Shown here piece after piece: positions 35,286-46,841 of a stretch of DNA of 64,000 bases (position 1 is the stretch's first letter; every line of letters begins with the position of its first letter). The stretch lies in the NCBI GenBank assembly GCA_022457065.1, contig JAJGBQ010000001.1, positions 2,790,001 to 2,854,000 on the forward strand, in the 5' to 3' direction. Both the position numbers and the translations under genes were made by a program. Origin of the DNA: Curvularia sp. ZM96. Taxonomy: Eukaryota > Ascomycota > Dothideomycetes > Pleosporales > Pleosporaceae. The notes under the pieces are model-generated. The model worked only from the letters and a program-made list of their open reading frames with translations, was not told where the DNA came from and searched no databases.

Positions 35286-36353
35286 ATGTCGCTCCTCCAA
35301 CTGCCTGCCGAGATCCTCATTACGATATTCGAATATGTCGGTTCACAATATTTCCGCTCCGACTTGACCCGCCTCACGGTTTGCAAGCAGTGGAATGAGT
35401 TTGCTCGTCCCGCATGCTTCCGTTATCTCCATATTACTCATAAGACACTACAACGCTTACTCTCTTCTCCATATGCGGGATCAAACCTGGTTTTGGTCCA
35501 AGACACCGCGGTGATAATGGACTTGGAATTGAACGGATTTGAAGACTGGGACTCGATCCAGACATCTCGAAATGGTTCACCACCCATAGAAGCCTCACCT
35601 GTGTCAAGCTGGAACGGTACTATCGGCCGCGTAAGGCGCTTATCCTGGACGACTGCATATAACAACGATCTTCTCCGTCTTGCTACAATCATCAAACAGT
35701 CACGGAAGCTGCGCAGCCTGCGCGTACTAGTCACCAGTGAAATGCACGAATCAGTTCGCTATTCCGAACGCCGCGACTATCTTTTTGCTTGCGCAATACG
35801 CCCACTCTTGTCAACAAACAACCTAGCTACTCTAGAGCTGGATTTAGTTGGTACTCGGCTTGTGCGAAGCGAAGAACATGGTGAAGAGCTTCACATCTGT
35901 ATAAGTATAGCCGCGGTTCTTACCACGCTACTACGTTTGCGAATACGCATGCGCGAAATCTGCGCTGATGTTCTGAATGTCGGACACCATTGCAAGGAGC
36001 TTCGTTTGAACGAGATAATCATCAATCTTAGTCTCTCCAATGAGTCGCCTCTGATTACCTCCGCAACGCATGCTACATGCTGCAATACTTCGTCACGTGG
36101 GTTCTTGCAACTCAAAAACGACATAGAGGAACAGGCGCGCATTCTTGCGACACAGATGGCGAACCCTCGAATGGTGAGAGTACTGGCTCATACACTTCCG
36201 AATATAAAAATGCAGGCATTCGATGTCTTAACTGGAAAGACCATCATGTTAGAGGATGATGCGGAGTGGGATGACGATGGCGAAGTCATCGAAGAAGCGG
36301 TGTCAGATGAAGAGTCAGACATTCCAGACCTTTCCTCCGACAGCGATGCGTAG
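35286..36353 (+). CDS. F-box protein
   Basis: Single exon, 355 residues. An F-box occupies residues 3-50 (LLQLPAEILITIFEYVG...LTRLTVCKQWNEFARPACF), matching the LPxEil/If and W...cr pattern that binds Skp1. The middle is Leu-rich and may be degenerate leucine-rich repeats (LRSLRVLV, LATLELDLVGTRL, LTTLLRLRIRM, CKELRLNEIIINLSL). The C-terminus is strongly acidic (WDDDGEVIEEAVSDEE...). F-box proteins of this type choose substrates for SCF ubiquitin ligases; the target is unknown. Confidence 0.88.
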   Translation: MSLLQLPAEILITIFEYVGSQYFRSDLTRLTVCKQWNEFARPACFRYLHITHKTLQRLLSSPYAGSNLVLVQDTAVIMDLELNGFEDWDSIQTSRNGSPPIEASPVSSWNGTIGRVRRLSWTTAYNNDLLRLATIIKQSRKLRSLRVLVTSEMHESVRYSERRDYLFACAIRPLLSTNNLATLELDLVGTRLVRSEEHGEELHICISIAAVLTTLLRLRIRMREICADVLNVGHHCKELRLNEIIINLSLSNESPLITSATHATCCNTSSRGFLQLKNDIEEQARILATQMANPRMVRVLAHTLPNIKMQAFDVLTGKTIMLEDDAEWDDDGEVIEEAVSDEESDIPDLSSDSDA

Positions 36354-38167
36354 GCACTAGCGGAACTTGGTGTTTCAATGCTCTCTTGAAGGCTGAATTC
36401 AGCAAATGAAGATGCAGATTACCTTAGGATTAGTCAAGTGAGCTGACAGAAGCCTCAATATAAACGCTGCTCACCACTCAAGAGCACGTGAAATGTGCTC
36501 AGCCAACCAATGATTTCATTCAATGTAGATCTTCTCAGCTTACTATAGCCTTGACTTGCAACTTTATCCGACGGTTCGAGATAGCTTGACGTCTTCACAT
36601 TTCCTTGCAAACGGGTCCGTAATGTTGTAGTTCGTCTTCCAACTACGGACCAAAAGATAAGTTCGTCAACAAGTGTGGTTGCTCCTAGTTAGTACCCACA
36701 GCTTAGACGGTAATCTTGTACTAGCAGAAAGAGTAAGCAGTGCCATCCATGGGTACCTGCACTACGGTAACAACTCTGCGGCCGCATGTACGGTCGGGAC
36801 CCACTATTCTAATTGCCTTTAAGCTTGATGATTGATGACATCAAAGACAAATGCAGCGACCGAAGTGGGTCGAGCCGTCGATACGTAGCTTGTTGCCAGT
36901 CTTTATGCTTAACTAATAATGCACAAACTCAACAAGATGCTGGCGGGCTAATGCGAGACTCAAGATCATACAAGATAAGAATGCCAGTTGCCAAAAGACA
37001 CCTTGCATTTCAGCCGTTACAGTTTTCGCAGAACCTTGGTTTGGCGAGGCACTTTTCTGACCAGCGTTATCTGCCAACCCTCCAGCCCAACACATGCCAC
37101 CACGTGGGTATCCTTTGCGTTTCTTCTTTTACAAGCCATCCAGTTGTTGTCAGAAAAAATTGGTTTGTTGCCCAAAGAATTAGTGCTTAGAGACACGGGA
37201 CATAGCAACCAGTCGCAGGTTACTCATAAATCGCAGTGCCTATCAACGCGCAGCTACATGGCCTGTTGAGGTTTTGAATTGAATATGATGCTGATGAATT
37301 GGCTATGTAAAGGTTCTGCTGAGTAAGATGTCGTTGCCACACCCTACAATGTATGTGCGGCTGACGCTAGCGGGTTTCTGTCAGCGCGCGTCCCCGCAAT
37401 GCCGACGTGCTTTCCCCGACGCTCAACTTTAGCACAGACGTGGGTCTCCACTCTGGAGACCGGGGAAGAATTCAAGCTTCTGATCTTTGGGGCGCTAGGC
37501 TCGCAACGTGGCTCACACTGATTTCTTGTTGTCTAAGGCACGACTCGGTAACACGCCATTCACAAGCTGCAGAACTCCGGCCCAAAGGGGAAAACATGAT
37601 AGCGCTGACGCTTTTGGCCAGTCAACAGTTCAAATTAGTCGCCTCCATGTGCCATGAATCTGAGAAAGAAAGCTCATTCACGCCATGCATGCCCTTGCTG
37701 ATCAAGGTCAGCGTTGTCCAGGCCATGGGCCGTTTGCAACCAGTCAGCGATGTGACAAGGCATCTCGCGCTGCTTTCTATGCAGACAGTGTCAAGTTTGC
37801 TAGCATACAGTGTAGATCTCTTGAGTCCCTCGCGAACCATTGCCAAAGTTGGCGGTGGACTACGGAAATGCGAACAAGTTGCATGGCCGTAGTCTATGCT
37901 TGGTAACTCAAGCTGGTCGTGTCACAACAATAACCAGCCAATTGAAACAACTGAATTGATGACCCAAAACCTTTTCTGCAGATCTCGGTCCAGGCATATC
38001 CCGGCTTTGATGAATGTTCGGATGTGGAAAGCAAAATCGATGACCATCAGCTCCCCTAGCGTGCTCTCACTACTGCACTCTGCAGCTATATATTAGGGTT
38101 ATGGCCACTCAATTGACGGCACAGAAATCAACAGTCTCACTCTTCAGCAATCACTAAACACACGAAG
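36354..38167. other. Intergenic region upstream of the MFS gene
   Basis: 1.8 kb without a recognisable gene. The longest open frames on either strand lack an ATG start, domain or membrane pattern. Confidence 0.5.
38087..38095 (+). promoter_or_regulatory. TATA box of the MFS gene
   Basis: TATATATTA lies 73 bp before the ATG at 38168, a normal distance for a fungal TATA promoter with a short leader. Confidence 0.5.
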
Positions 38168-39874
38168 ATGGCGGCCAGCATCGACAATGTCGAACTCATT
38201 CCTGGCACCGAAATCATCGTTGATGATGGTTCGGTCAAAAAACAGCTTATCCCGAAGCCTTCCTCGGATCCGCGAGATCCTCTGAACTGGAGTCGTAAAT
38301 GGAAGAGTATGTTCTTGACCTGCTGAAGGAGAATAGCCCCACTAAAATAACACAGTGATGGTCATGGCTTCGCAATGGCTCTTTACATGGATTTCCGTTA
38401 CTGGCGCCTTGTCCATAGCACCCATGTTCCCACTGCTTGGCGCAGAGTTTCATTTGAACAACAACCAGCTGGCCCTGCTGACTGGTATCACTGTCATCAC
38501 GCTCGGTTTTGCAAACTTCATCATCGTGCCACTCTCCAACATCTTCGGACGCCGCGCTGTCAGTCTGGTGTTCTCAGTCTTCATCTTGTTGACATGTATA
38601 TGGGAGGCGTTGGCAACTAGCCATCGCAGTCTGCTCGCAGCGAGGGCGGTGAATGGTTTGGTGTGTGCAACCAGCGAGAGCATTCCGGTTCAGATGATTG
38701 CCGACGTCTTCTTCCTCCACGAACGAGGTCTTTGGACTGGCGTGTACTTGTGAGTAGCAAGTTTGTCACTTATCCCGTGATCATGGCTTAACAACATCTT
38801 AGCACTGGATATTTCATGGGAGCTTTCCTGGGTCCCATCATGGCGGGATCGATCGGCGGTCATCATGGCTGGCGATCCTTCTTCTGGCTCGAAACAGCGC
38901 TGTCTGCTGTCTCGATCGTCCTTATTGCACTCACGTTCCCGGAAACCAAGTATCATCGCGGCAACACTGCGGTCACGCCCAAGAACGAGGTTCGAACCTC
39001 AAATGATGGCGTACTCGGCGAAAACGGAGAACAGCTCGAAAAGCAACCCACAATTACCACATCGAATGACTATAACCAGAATGCTTCCCACGCAATGAAT
39101 GGCCGTCCCTCTCGCGCACAATTCATGCCGTTCCGAAAGCCCGACCCTCGGTGGAAGATGTTCATCGTCCGCGATACATGGACGCCCGTCAAAGTCTTCT
39201 TCAACCCCATTATTCTATGGGCAGGCCTGATGCTGGCTGGTCCCGCTGATCTACTTCTCTTTTTCAACATTACCGAATCTCCCGTCCTCGCAGCGCCACC
39301 TTACCTTTTCAAGCCCGAACAAGTTGGCTACACAAACTTTGCCTTCGCTATTGGTGCCTTGATTGGTCTTGCAACAGCGGGTCCATATTCCGATTGGGTC
39401 GCTGCTCGTGCGACGCGCAAGAACGGTGGTGTGCGCGAAGCAGAGATGCGGCTGCCTGCTTTGTGGTTTTACATGATCATCACCATGCTCTCATTGATAC
39501 TTGGAGGTCTCGCATACCAGCGTCAATGGGCATGGGGTCATATTGTCGTCTGGGGCTACGGATTCGCCGGACTCAGCGTCACTACCGTCCCGACTATCTG
39601 CATCGCCTATGCGATTGACTGCTACAAACCCATCTCTGGGGAGATCATGGTGGTCGCTACCGTATGCAAAAACTTCATCGCCTTTTCATACAGTTACTGG
39701 GTGTTTGATCTTGCGCATCAGAGCAAGCAAGGATGGATAGCGCCAGCCATGGTCATTTTTGCTTGCACTGTTGGTCCGGCTCTTTTCGCATTCCCATTGT
39801 ATTACGGCTTGGGCAAGAGGATTAGAAGGTGGACAAAGGACAGCGATGTGCACCGTATGGAGGAGGAAATCTAA
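38168..39874 (+). CDS. MFS transporter, DHA1-like
   Basis: Three exons (38168..38306, 38356..38749, 38803..39874) give 534 residues. The N-terminal tail ends in DPRDPLNWSRKWK, the motif that precedes helix 1 in many fungal DHA1-type transporters. About twelve transmembrane helices follow in two groups. The loop between helices 2 and 3 has PLSNIFGRRAVSL, a form of MFS motif A, and ARAVNGLVCATSESIPVQMIAD lies in helices 4-5. A long hydrophilic central loop (NTAVTPKNEVRTS...FRKPDPRWKMF) separates the halves. It is probably a plasma-membrane proton antiporter or symporter for a small molecule. It lies 372 bp upstream of the SDR gene on the same strand, compatible with joint function but not proof. 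Confidence 0.92.
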
Positions 39875-40246
39875 GCAGGGTCACTGGGAACACATGTTGG
39901 GGTGAGTGTATTGGATAATTGAGGGTGGCGGTCTTTGCCGTTTGGTACAAGGCCGAGTTTGAACGGTGCGCCATGTACAAGAGATGCTAATGCTCGAGAG
40001 CGAGGACTCTGATGTTAGAAGAGGGGACGGTAATGCTAGAGGATCAATAAGCTTATGCGTAGCAGCAGTAATCAATGCAGCCGTAGACGTAGTCCTGGTC
40101 CCCCTAGCCCATGTGATCACGCTAACCTTTGACGTCATGCTGGGTTTTTCGGTGCTGCGCATCGCGCACCGTTAATTCGTGTGCGCCACCATCTTGTCAC
40201 GACCCTAGTACGTTCAGGCCAACAGACAATCCTTCCTTAATCCACA
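39875..40246 (+). other. Intergenic between the MFS and SDR genes
   Basis: 372 bp; no gene. Contains the SDR promoter; no TATA box is evident. The ATG context is CCACAATGTC. Confidence 0.5.
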
Positions 40247-41144
40247 ATGTCCATCGCTTCTCTCCAGGAAAAAGTCGCCATAGTTACCGGCTGCAGCTCC
40301 GGCATTGGCCTCGCAACAACACGTCTCTTCTTGGAACGCGGAGCTTCGGTCTTTGGCATCGACATTGGTGCTCAGCCTCAAAAGCTCGCCGAGGACTTCT
40401 CAACTTTTACCTTCTATCAAACAGATCTTACTGATTCCCAGGCTGTTGAGCACGCCGTGGCTAAATGCATTGGCAAGCACAATCGCATCGATGTTCTCGT
40501 CAACTGTGCTGGCGTAAGCGACGGCTGGAGTAGTGCTGATACTATTCATGAGGACGAGTGGGAGAGAGTCATGGCCATCAACCTAAACGTGCCAATTCGC
40601 ATGATGAAGGCGGTACTTCCCGCTATGAAGGCACAGAAGAAGGGTGCCATTGTCAACGTGTCCAGCAAGGCAGGGACGTCGGGAGCCAGCGCAGGGATTG
40701 CTTACACTGCCAGCAAACATGGTTTAGTATGCTAACGCTTCGTCGCGCTGGAGCAACTTGCACATATTCCCACGGCTAACATGACGACAGGTTGGTGCCA
40801 CTAAGAACGTAGCATGGCGATTCCACAAAGAAGGAATCCGCTGCAATGGCGTGCTGCCCGGAGGAGTCGCTACAAACATTGCGAGCTCGGTGCAGATGGA
40901 ACATTTTGATTCAGCTGGCTTCAATGCATTCTTGTAAGTACCACCTTGTTCACTTTGAAGTATCCGTACTTACCTTGATAGCCCTATCGTGCAGCTCCAC
41001 GTGTCCAAAGATAGCGAAGGAACACCAGTTCCATATATCGGCGTCGATGATGTTGCACGCGGTATCGCTTTTCTTGCTTCAGACGAGTCTCAAATGATTA
41101 ACGGTGCTATGATCCCTATCGATAATGCGTGGTCTACTATATAA
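40247..41144 (+). CDS. Short-chain dehydrogenase/reductase (classical SDR)
   Basis: Three exons (40247..40726, 40791..40933, 40982..41144) give 261 residues. The Rossmann fold shows the dinucleotide motif TGCSSGIG (14-21), D39 at the end of strand 2 (which favours NAD(H) over NADP(H)), NCAG at 86-89, and a catalytic triad S140, Y153, K157 (YTASK). The substrate-binding end PGGVATNI and C-terminal GIAFLASDESQMINGAMIPIDN are typical of classical SDRs. It oxidises or reduces an alcohol/ketone; the substrate is not predictable. All key residues are present, so it should be active. Confidence 0.93.
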
Positions 41145-41581
41145 CTTGTAGATGTTAATCAGTCTCCAAGGCAGTGGGGAAAACATCGAAATAAACAGTT
41201 CTCATCATGTACAATCCTTTCACTTCTTTTCACTTCGCACAACTCAAGCGAAAAATAATAGCTACTTAAACTATGTTCTCTACGCTATGTAAGCACACTG
41301 TCTTATCTTTCATCTCAGATACCAGCAGTCATGTCAACCTTTAGCCCCATTTGGATATCCCGGATTCGCACAAATATCAGTATGATGGTTAAAATTATAT
41401 CCCTACGGTTATAGCATTCGTGGAAAAATGCCCCTGCGGTTTCATGTATGATTGCTCCACCCATAGGGGACATGTAGTCAATGCTAGAAGCTGATGTGCG
41501 TCTAGTTATGTACGAAGACATCGCAATATAAGGTGATTATGCATGTGTCACATCTGAAATCACAAGAACAAAGAATATAAT
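41145..41581. other. Intergenic region
   Basis: No gene recognised; AT-rich sequence between the SDR stop and the 3' end of the P450 pseudogene. Confidence 0.5.
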
Positions 41582-42483
41582 TCACCCAAGATGCCTCATA
41601 TTTGAGTACCTAAAGCATTTCATCACAGATAATGCTAACTTGCTGCCCATATCCACTATCGCAATGCGCATTGAAGAGCATCCCATCTCAATAATCGCGC
41701 CACCAAGCCGGTATCTCATTTTTCCAAGCCTGAATGCCGAATTCGAGTCGCTCAAAGTAGTCATTATGTTCCCTGCCACTCGAACTTTGGAATCCGCTTC
41801 CACGAAGCGCCACAGCTTGAATTCTTCCGGATTCTCGAAGTGATCATCGTCAAATGAACGACATCTGCTGGGGCGCCAAACCACGTTCCTTGTGGCACTA
41901 TGATGGAATCATCCCCTGGGAGCTTCATACCTTCAGTAGCCGTGACAATCCTCATGAGAGCGATTCCAAAGCCATTGAACTTGAAATAGCTCATGGATTC
42001 TCCAAATATAGAATCGAGATGCAGTAAAGAGTAGAGTAGCCTTAGATCCCACCGGCCCGAATGTTCGGTAATCTTGGTTTCGAGTTTTTGTAAGGGCACA
42101 TAGATGTAGGTTGGATCGCTTGCTAGTCGCTTCAACACAAGGGACAATGCCGCTGTAAGCTTTGTTGCGGTGAATTCGGCAGTCAACATGAGCAATCTGC
42201 TCGCGATGACGACAGGATCTTGGTCAATACGGTCTTCCGATTTATCTGTAGCTTTGAGATGAATGCTGGAGCCCAATGTTCCAATCGCGAAGACAGGCAC
42301 GCAAGGTGAGAAAGCCTCGGGTCTCAGCCCAACCCATGGCAAGCTACCAAGCTTCTGAGCATTTCTCGAGACTTTGGATTTGTAGTGGGAAGAAACTAAA
42401 ATTAAAAGACATGCTAGACTCAATAGGAGTGCTCCCAAAGAGTAGGATAGAACCAGGAGGCCATATGACACTAAACTTTGCAT
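41582..42483 (-). pseudogene. Cytochrome P450 pseudogene (internally deleted, frameshifted, haem Cys lost)
   Basis: From 42483 the minus strand encodes a hydrophobic membrane anchor (LLVLSYSLGALLLSLACLLI), then NAQKLGSLPWVGLR, the proline-region start of many ascomycete P450s. It jumps within some 40 codons to an I-helix-like remnant and LDSIFGESMSYF, where the K-helix ExxR has lost its Arg. GTWFGAPADVVH follows; the frame then shifts near 41855 and continues FENPEEFKLWRFVE. The haem-binding loop reads FRLGKMRYRLGG, with Tyr (TAC, plus-strand 41711-41713) in the invariant Cys position. Roughly half the protein is missing. Without the Cys thiolate ligand no P450 activity is possible. TGC to TAC is a single transition. 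Confidence 0.8.
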
Positions 42484-44495
42484 CTTGGATGTGCACTTCA
42501 ATGCTCAACAACACGTTCTTGATAATTGAAGGAAAAACGATGGTACTTCTATCTTGAGAACACAATATAAATGCCTTCCTCTTGAACGTCATTCAGTTTT
42601 GTTCATCTATGTTTGAGCCCTATTTTCTCAATTTACTTGTATATAAGTATGCACCTCATAGTCAGCGTGCGATGACTGTTTGAACTACACACTTCGAGCA
42701 TGAGAATTGCTTTCCAACATTGCTGACCTTATCTGCTGGCCTTGCATTTGTCCGCTTCAGCCTGTATGATATACGTACAGCTCATCTGGCAAACCCTGCT
42801 TCTCTCACGTAATGAATGAGGCCCTACATATAGACCCCGTACTTGATAGAAACCTTACAGTCTATTTTAAATCTCTAAGTTCTTATCTTAGCGGGGAGAG
42901 CTAAAGAACTGCGGAGATTTTAACCATAACTTTTGTAAGCGCCGCAGTGGTATCGGCTTACGTTGGACAATGCTAAGCTTTCTCTATCTTTTGAGAACTG
43001 ATTACAGCTTTTGATCTTCTTTTTAGTAGAGAGTTTTCTATTTTGGCCTGGAAAAGCTGCATAGCCTGCGGGATGAAATGTATGGCTGAGCACCCCGTAA
43101 TGATTTCAGGGTGAATTTCTCAGAATGGTTGGTCGAAGATGTGGAAGTGACCGAAGTCAGCATCCGAAGTCAGACCGGATTACATCCATAAAGAAGAATA
43201 TCCGATGATCTCTTCTACTATCCATGTAGGGAGTATGGGTTGCGAGAATAAACTTTCAATGCTTACATACTCCGTATGCGATAGAGCACATCATTTCAGG
43301 AGAATGCTGGGGAACAATCAAGCTTTATTGAATTTATTGTTCCCTGGTCTGCTCAGAAGACCCGTGCACCATGATTCTGGCACTTCTGCTCAGCCTTGCC
43401 TTCTGAATTACCGATCGATGCCAAGTGCAGATCTGTTACGCCGCTCCATTTCGGCGAGCAAAATTTAGAATTAAGTTTCTTTGCACGTGGGATGACGCCA
43501 AGTGAGAGCGTTCTGGACAGGGTAGAGTGCACGATGAGGCTATCCCAGCAGGAAAACCTACATCGTCGGCAGGAACGTAGCAGAGTTCTAGAATAGTGAG
43601 TTTTGCCAGACCAGGTTCCAGATATACCAGTACGAGTATCTCAATTGCAAGAACATCGTGAATCCAGCGGGAATGATACTATCCATCGCCCTGATGTTTC
43701 GATACTCTTAATATGATAGATATAGCCAAAGCCATTGAGATAGCTGTGCAAGACACACTAGAATCGGGCGTTCGAACAAAAGACATAGGCGGTAACTCAT
43801 CTACCTCAGATTTTGGAGATGCGGTAGTCGCAGCCTTGACGAAGTGCACTTGAAGAGTTCCACAGAGTAAGGCAGATACTTACTGAAACAAATGTTTCAG
43901 CCTTACATATATGGCGGTTACTTTCCAAACCGTTATTGGTTGCCTGATGTATCGGTCCGACAAGGCTCTCAGCTATCTTCGCCCCCAAATTTATTCTACA
44001 AATAGGCAATAGTTATAGCCTCGCAGGATGTTGCAAAGTCAAATGCGAACAAACTGAGGACCTTACACCTGCAACCCGTCATCTCTCAACATCCTCGCAA
44101 CGGCTATCGCGCCTGACTACAATATGCGATGATACTATACGAGAGCAGATAAAGTTAGTTGTTTAGAAGTGGTCGGATAATGGCGACGTTCTTTGACTGA
44201 CTTGATGCCGTTCTCGTCCTCGAGCTCGCTTAGCCTTGCATAACGAAAGGCCCGCAGCCAGGCACAGCGAATCAGGCAATTCCTGCTAAGCGCCCGCTGT
44301 GACAAAAAGCAACGAAGGCGCTAAAATCACCGCAGTCAAAGACAAGGTTGTACTACTCTAGGGCAGCAATGCGTATAAAGTCGCTTATTCCAGTCTTCTC
44401 CAGTAAGAGTGTGGTCTGCGTGCATTTTGACTTTCGTCTCGTTCGAGACTGGAAAGAAGCAATTTCCCAAGCTTCAAGTAGTTGGTTTCTTCAAA
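42484..44495. other. Intergenic, AT-rich, between the P450 pseudogene and the HET gene
   Basis: 2 kb without a recognisable gene. An ATACTCCGTATG motif lies near 43269. It may hold further decayed coding sequence that I cannot identify. Confidence 0.45.
44374..44380 (+). promoter_or_regulatory. TATA-like box upstream of the HET gene
   Basis: TATAAAG lies 116 bp before the ATG at 44496. Confidence 0.35.
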
Positions 44496-46745
44496 ATGGC
44501 GTTCTATCTTCCTACAAGACTACTTTGCCAGATCGACGGACAATTTTCTGTTGTCAGTCCCAGCGAAATACACATTGAGAGCTTCGACATCGTTTCATAC
44601 ACTTGGGAGGCAGTGGCGGAAAAAGAGTGGGACTGCGGCATACCTGGCGTAGACTGGCCATTGACAACACACCAAGACAAGCTAGACGATATAAAAAGGC
44701 TGATGGTAACTGAGAACATTCAATACCTGTGGGCACAATGTGTGTGCATCAAACAGAACTCGGATGTTGATAAGGCTATCGAAGTCTCAACGATGTTCGA
44801 GTACTACAAAAGCGCTGAGAGGTGTCATATCCTTCTTGACATGCCCGTCGTTTGGGATCCGCAGCAGATTGTGGATAACCTCAAATTTGTCGACCACGTT
44901 ATATCACACATGGAAGGATCTGCACTCGCTGCAGGTGCTCCGGGCATTATGCCGGATCAAAAAAGGCAACTTCAAGAATGGGAGCAAGCAACTTGGGCTT
45001 TCTCAATGCCTCAGACGACGGTCAGGGCAGCCGCAATCGATCTGGGTGTGCTGAACTGTTATTCTACCTGTGTCAACCACGTCCGATCGCTGTTTCAAAA
45101 TCTTTACTTCACGCGAGTAGAGACGTTTCAAGAGATGATCCTGGGCAAGAACATTGTGATATGGGCGATAAATCGTAAGGATATATCACGTATTGGGGGA
45201 TGGGACACGTGGATGGACCTTGTTGTGGACTCCATGGACAAAGCGTACAAGTTGCAAGATTGGATTCAGAAATCTAGGCGCATGAACAATGCTTCCATAG
45301 ACGCGATTCTGAGAGTTATTGACGAAGATAAGCTGTCGTTGGATAGTCTCCGGCTTCAAGTGCGGGGTATCGAGAGTGCAAGGACCGACATCATTAATGG
45401 AGGACCGTATTGGTGGCGTGAGAACAACAGAGGTGTTGCAAATATCTTCTCGGCCGTTTCTCTAATGCCACGTAATGCCGGAAGTGATAAGGATATATTC
45501 AGAGGACTTCTTGGAATATTTAACGGCCTCTTCACTCCCGAGGAAATCAAAAAGCAGATTGCTAGAGATGATATAGAGAAGATCTCATTCAACTTCTTCC
45601 AACGACTCTCCATAGAAACAAACTCGGCATGGACCAAACTAGCAATTAGCAACCGGAAACGAGGGGAATGGGACTGGATTCCCGTCGTTGAGAACTACAG
45701 CGGCCCTTTGACAACAGATTACTTTGCTGGAGTGATAAATCTGGGAACGTTGAACAAAGACGGCCAAGCTGAATCTGTCGTGGTGGCGGGGGTCAAAGGT
45801 AGTCCGAAGAAATATATGCGAATTCGGCAGATTCAAAACACCCAGACGACTGGCTTTAATTTCACATTCAGAGGTTGCAATTGTGGAAAACACTTCAAAA
45901 GAGGTACGGAGGAAACGGAAGTTATACCGACGAACGATCAGCCAAGGAATGTGGTCAAGGACGAGACTGGGAAGATGTTGGTCAGATCCGCGACCATATT
46001 GGGAAGCCTCATAGATCCCACTGGCAACCTGGTTCAGTACAGAAGACGACTGCTACGAAAACTACGGCCAAATTGGACAACAACAGATCCAAATGCAAAA
46101 CCTTCCTCCTGGGTAGATCGGTGCGTCAGCGGTACTGTATGGGAGAATCCAACACTGGAACTTTTTCGCAGCCACAACATGTCGATGAACTACCATATGG
46201 TCGACATCACTAGTTGCGAATCTCGGCTATGGAACGAAACCACAGCCAAAGTCTCTTGTGAAGTGCGAGTGAATTGCGGTTGTACTATCATCGCTCCGTT
46301 CGCACTCATATTCGAAGCACTCACAGCGGTCCAAGGAAGCTCGTTGGGTGATACCTACGCGATAATTGATGAAGATGACCGCATCATTCTTCGGGATGGT
46401 CTTGGGCTAGTACAAGTCGGCGACGTGGGCAAGACATTTGATTTGATAGCGTTCACTGGTAACACGGAAGCCTACAAAATGCAAGCATCGGCTTGTAGAA
46501 ATTTGAAGATTGGCAGGCCTGTAATTACAAAGACACCATGGCCCTGTGGAAGGGCTCTCGTCAGAGAAGAGTTTGCGCATGGGATCATGGATCAGATGCG
46601 CGATTACGGCTACATTGAGACTGGAGGGTCAGGGAACCTACTCATCAGTCGCGAACACCTCATGGACCAGTACAAAATCATTGGTGTGTGTATAGATGAC
46701 TACATACAGAATGAGAAGGGCAAGAAAGCGGTGACGGTTCGATGA
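44496..46745 (+). CDS. HET-domain (heterokaryon incompatibility) protein
   Basis: Single exon, 749 residues, start MAFYLPTRLL. The HET domain (about 28-200) shows its three conserved blocks: DIVSYTWE (31-38), IQYLWAQCVCIKQ (75-87) and EYYKSAERCHILLDM (102-116). The later block LYFTRVETFQEMILGKNI corresponds to the Rw-twtfQE motif that usually closes the domain. A long C-terminal region (about 260-749) has no domain I can name but is very regular: GLFTPEEIKKQI, RGEWDWIPVVENY, a CNCGKHFKRG Cys pair, and YRRRLLRKLRPNW. HET domains act in non-self recognition and trigger cell death on fusion of unlike hyphae. The gene is intact with no stop or frameshift. It is convergent with the membrane-protein gene, 96 bp between stops. 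Confidence 0.9.
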   Translation: MAFYLPTRLLCQIDGQFSVVSPSEIHIESFDIVSYTWEAVAEKEWDCGIPGVDWPLTTHQDKLDDIKRLMVTENIQYLWAQCVCIKQNSDVDKAIEVSTMFEYYKSAERCHILLDMPVVWDPQQIVDNLKFVDHVISHMEGSALAAGAPGIMPDQKRQLQEWEQATWAFSMPQTTVRAAAIDLGVLNCYSTCVNHVRSLFQNLYFTRVETFQEMILGKNIVIWAINRKDISRIGGWDTWMDLVVDSMDKAYKLQDWIQKSRRMNNASIDAILRVIDEDKLSLDSLRLQVRGIESARTDIINGGPYWWRENNRGVANIFSAVSLMPRNAGSDKDIFRGLLGIFNGLFTPEEIKKQIARDDIEKISFNFFQRLSIETNSAWTKLAISNRKRGEWDWIPVVENYSGPLTTDYFAGVINLGTLNKDGQAESVVVAGVKGSPKKYMRIRQIQNTQTTGFNFTFRGCNCGKHFKRGTEETEVIPTNDQPRNVVKDETGKMLVRSATILGSLIDPTGNLVQYRRRLLRKLRPNWTTTDPNAKPSSWVDRCVSGTVWENPTLELFRSHNMSMNYHMVDITSCESRLWNETTAKVSCEVRVNCGCTIIAPFALIFEALTAVQGSSLGDTYAIIDEDDRIILRDGLGLVQVGDVGKTFDLIAFTGNTEAYKMQASACRNLKIGRPVITKTPWPCGRALVREEFAHGIMDQMRDYGYIETGGSGNLLISREHLMDQYKIIGVCIDDYIQNEKGKKAVTVR

Positions 46746-46841
46746 GGTATTTAAAAAAACGAGTATTCTATACACCCATGCATGTACAGCTGAGATTTTT
46801 CTAAGCCAAATATGCTTCGCAGTCTGATCCCCCTCCCCCTA

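Noticed and set aside
37407..37892. Open frame of about 160 codons between the F-box and MFS genes
   Set aside because: Begins at a GTG, no domain, no supporting promoter or splice signals.
44496..46745. HET gene as a pseudogene
   Set aside because: The frame is open for 749 codons, all HET blocks are intact and codon use is normal, so it was kept as a functional gene.
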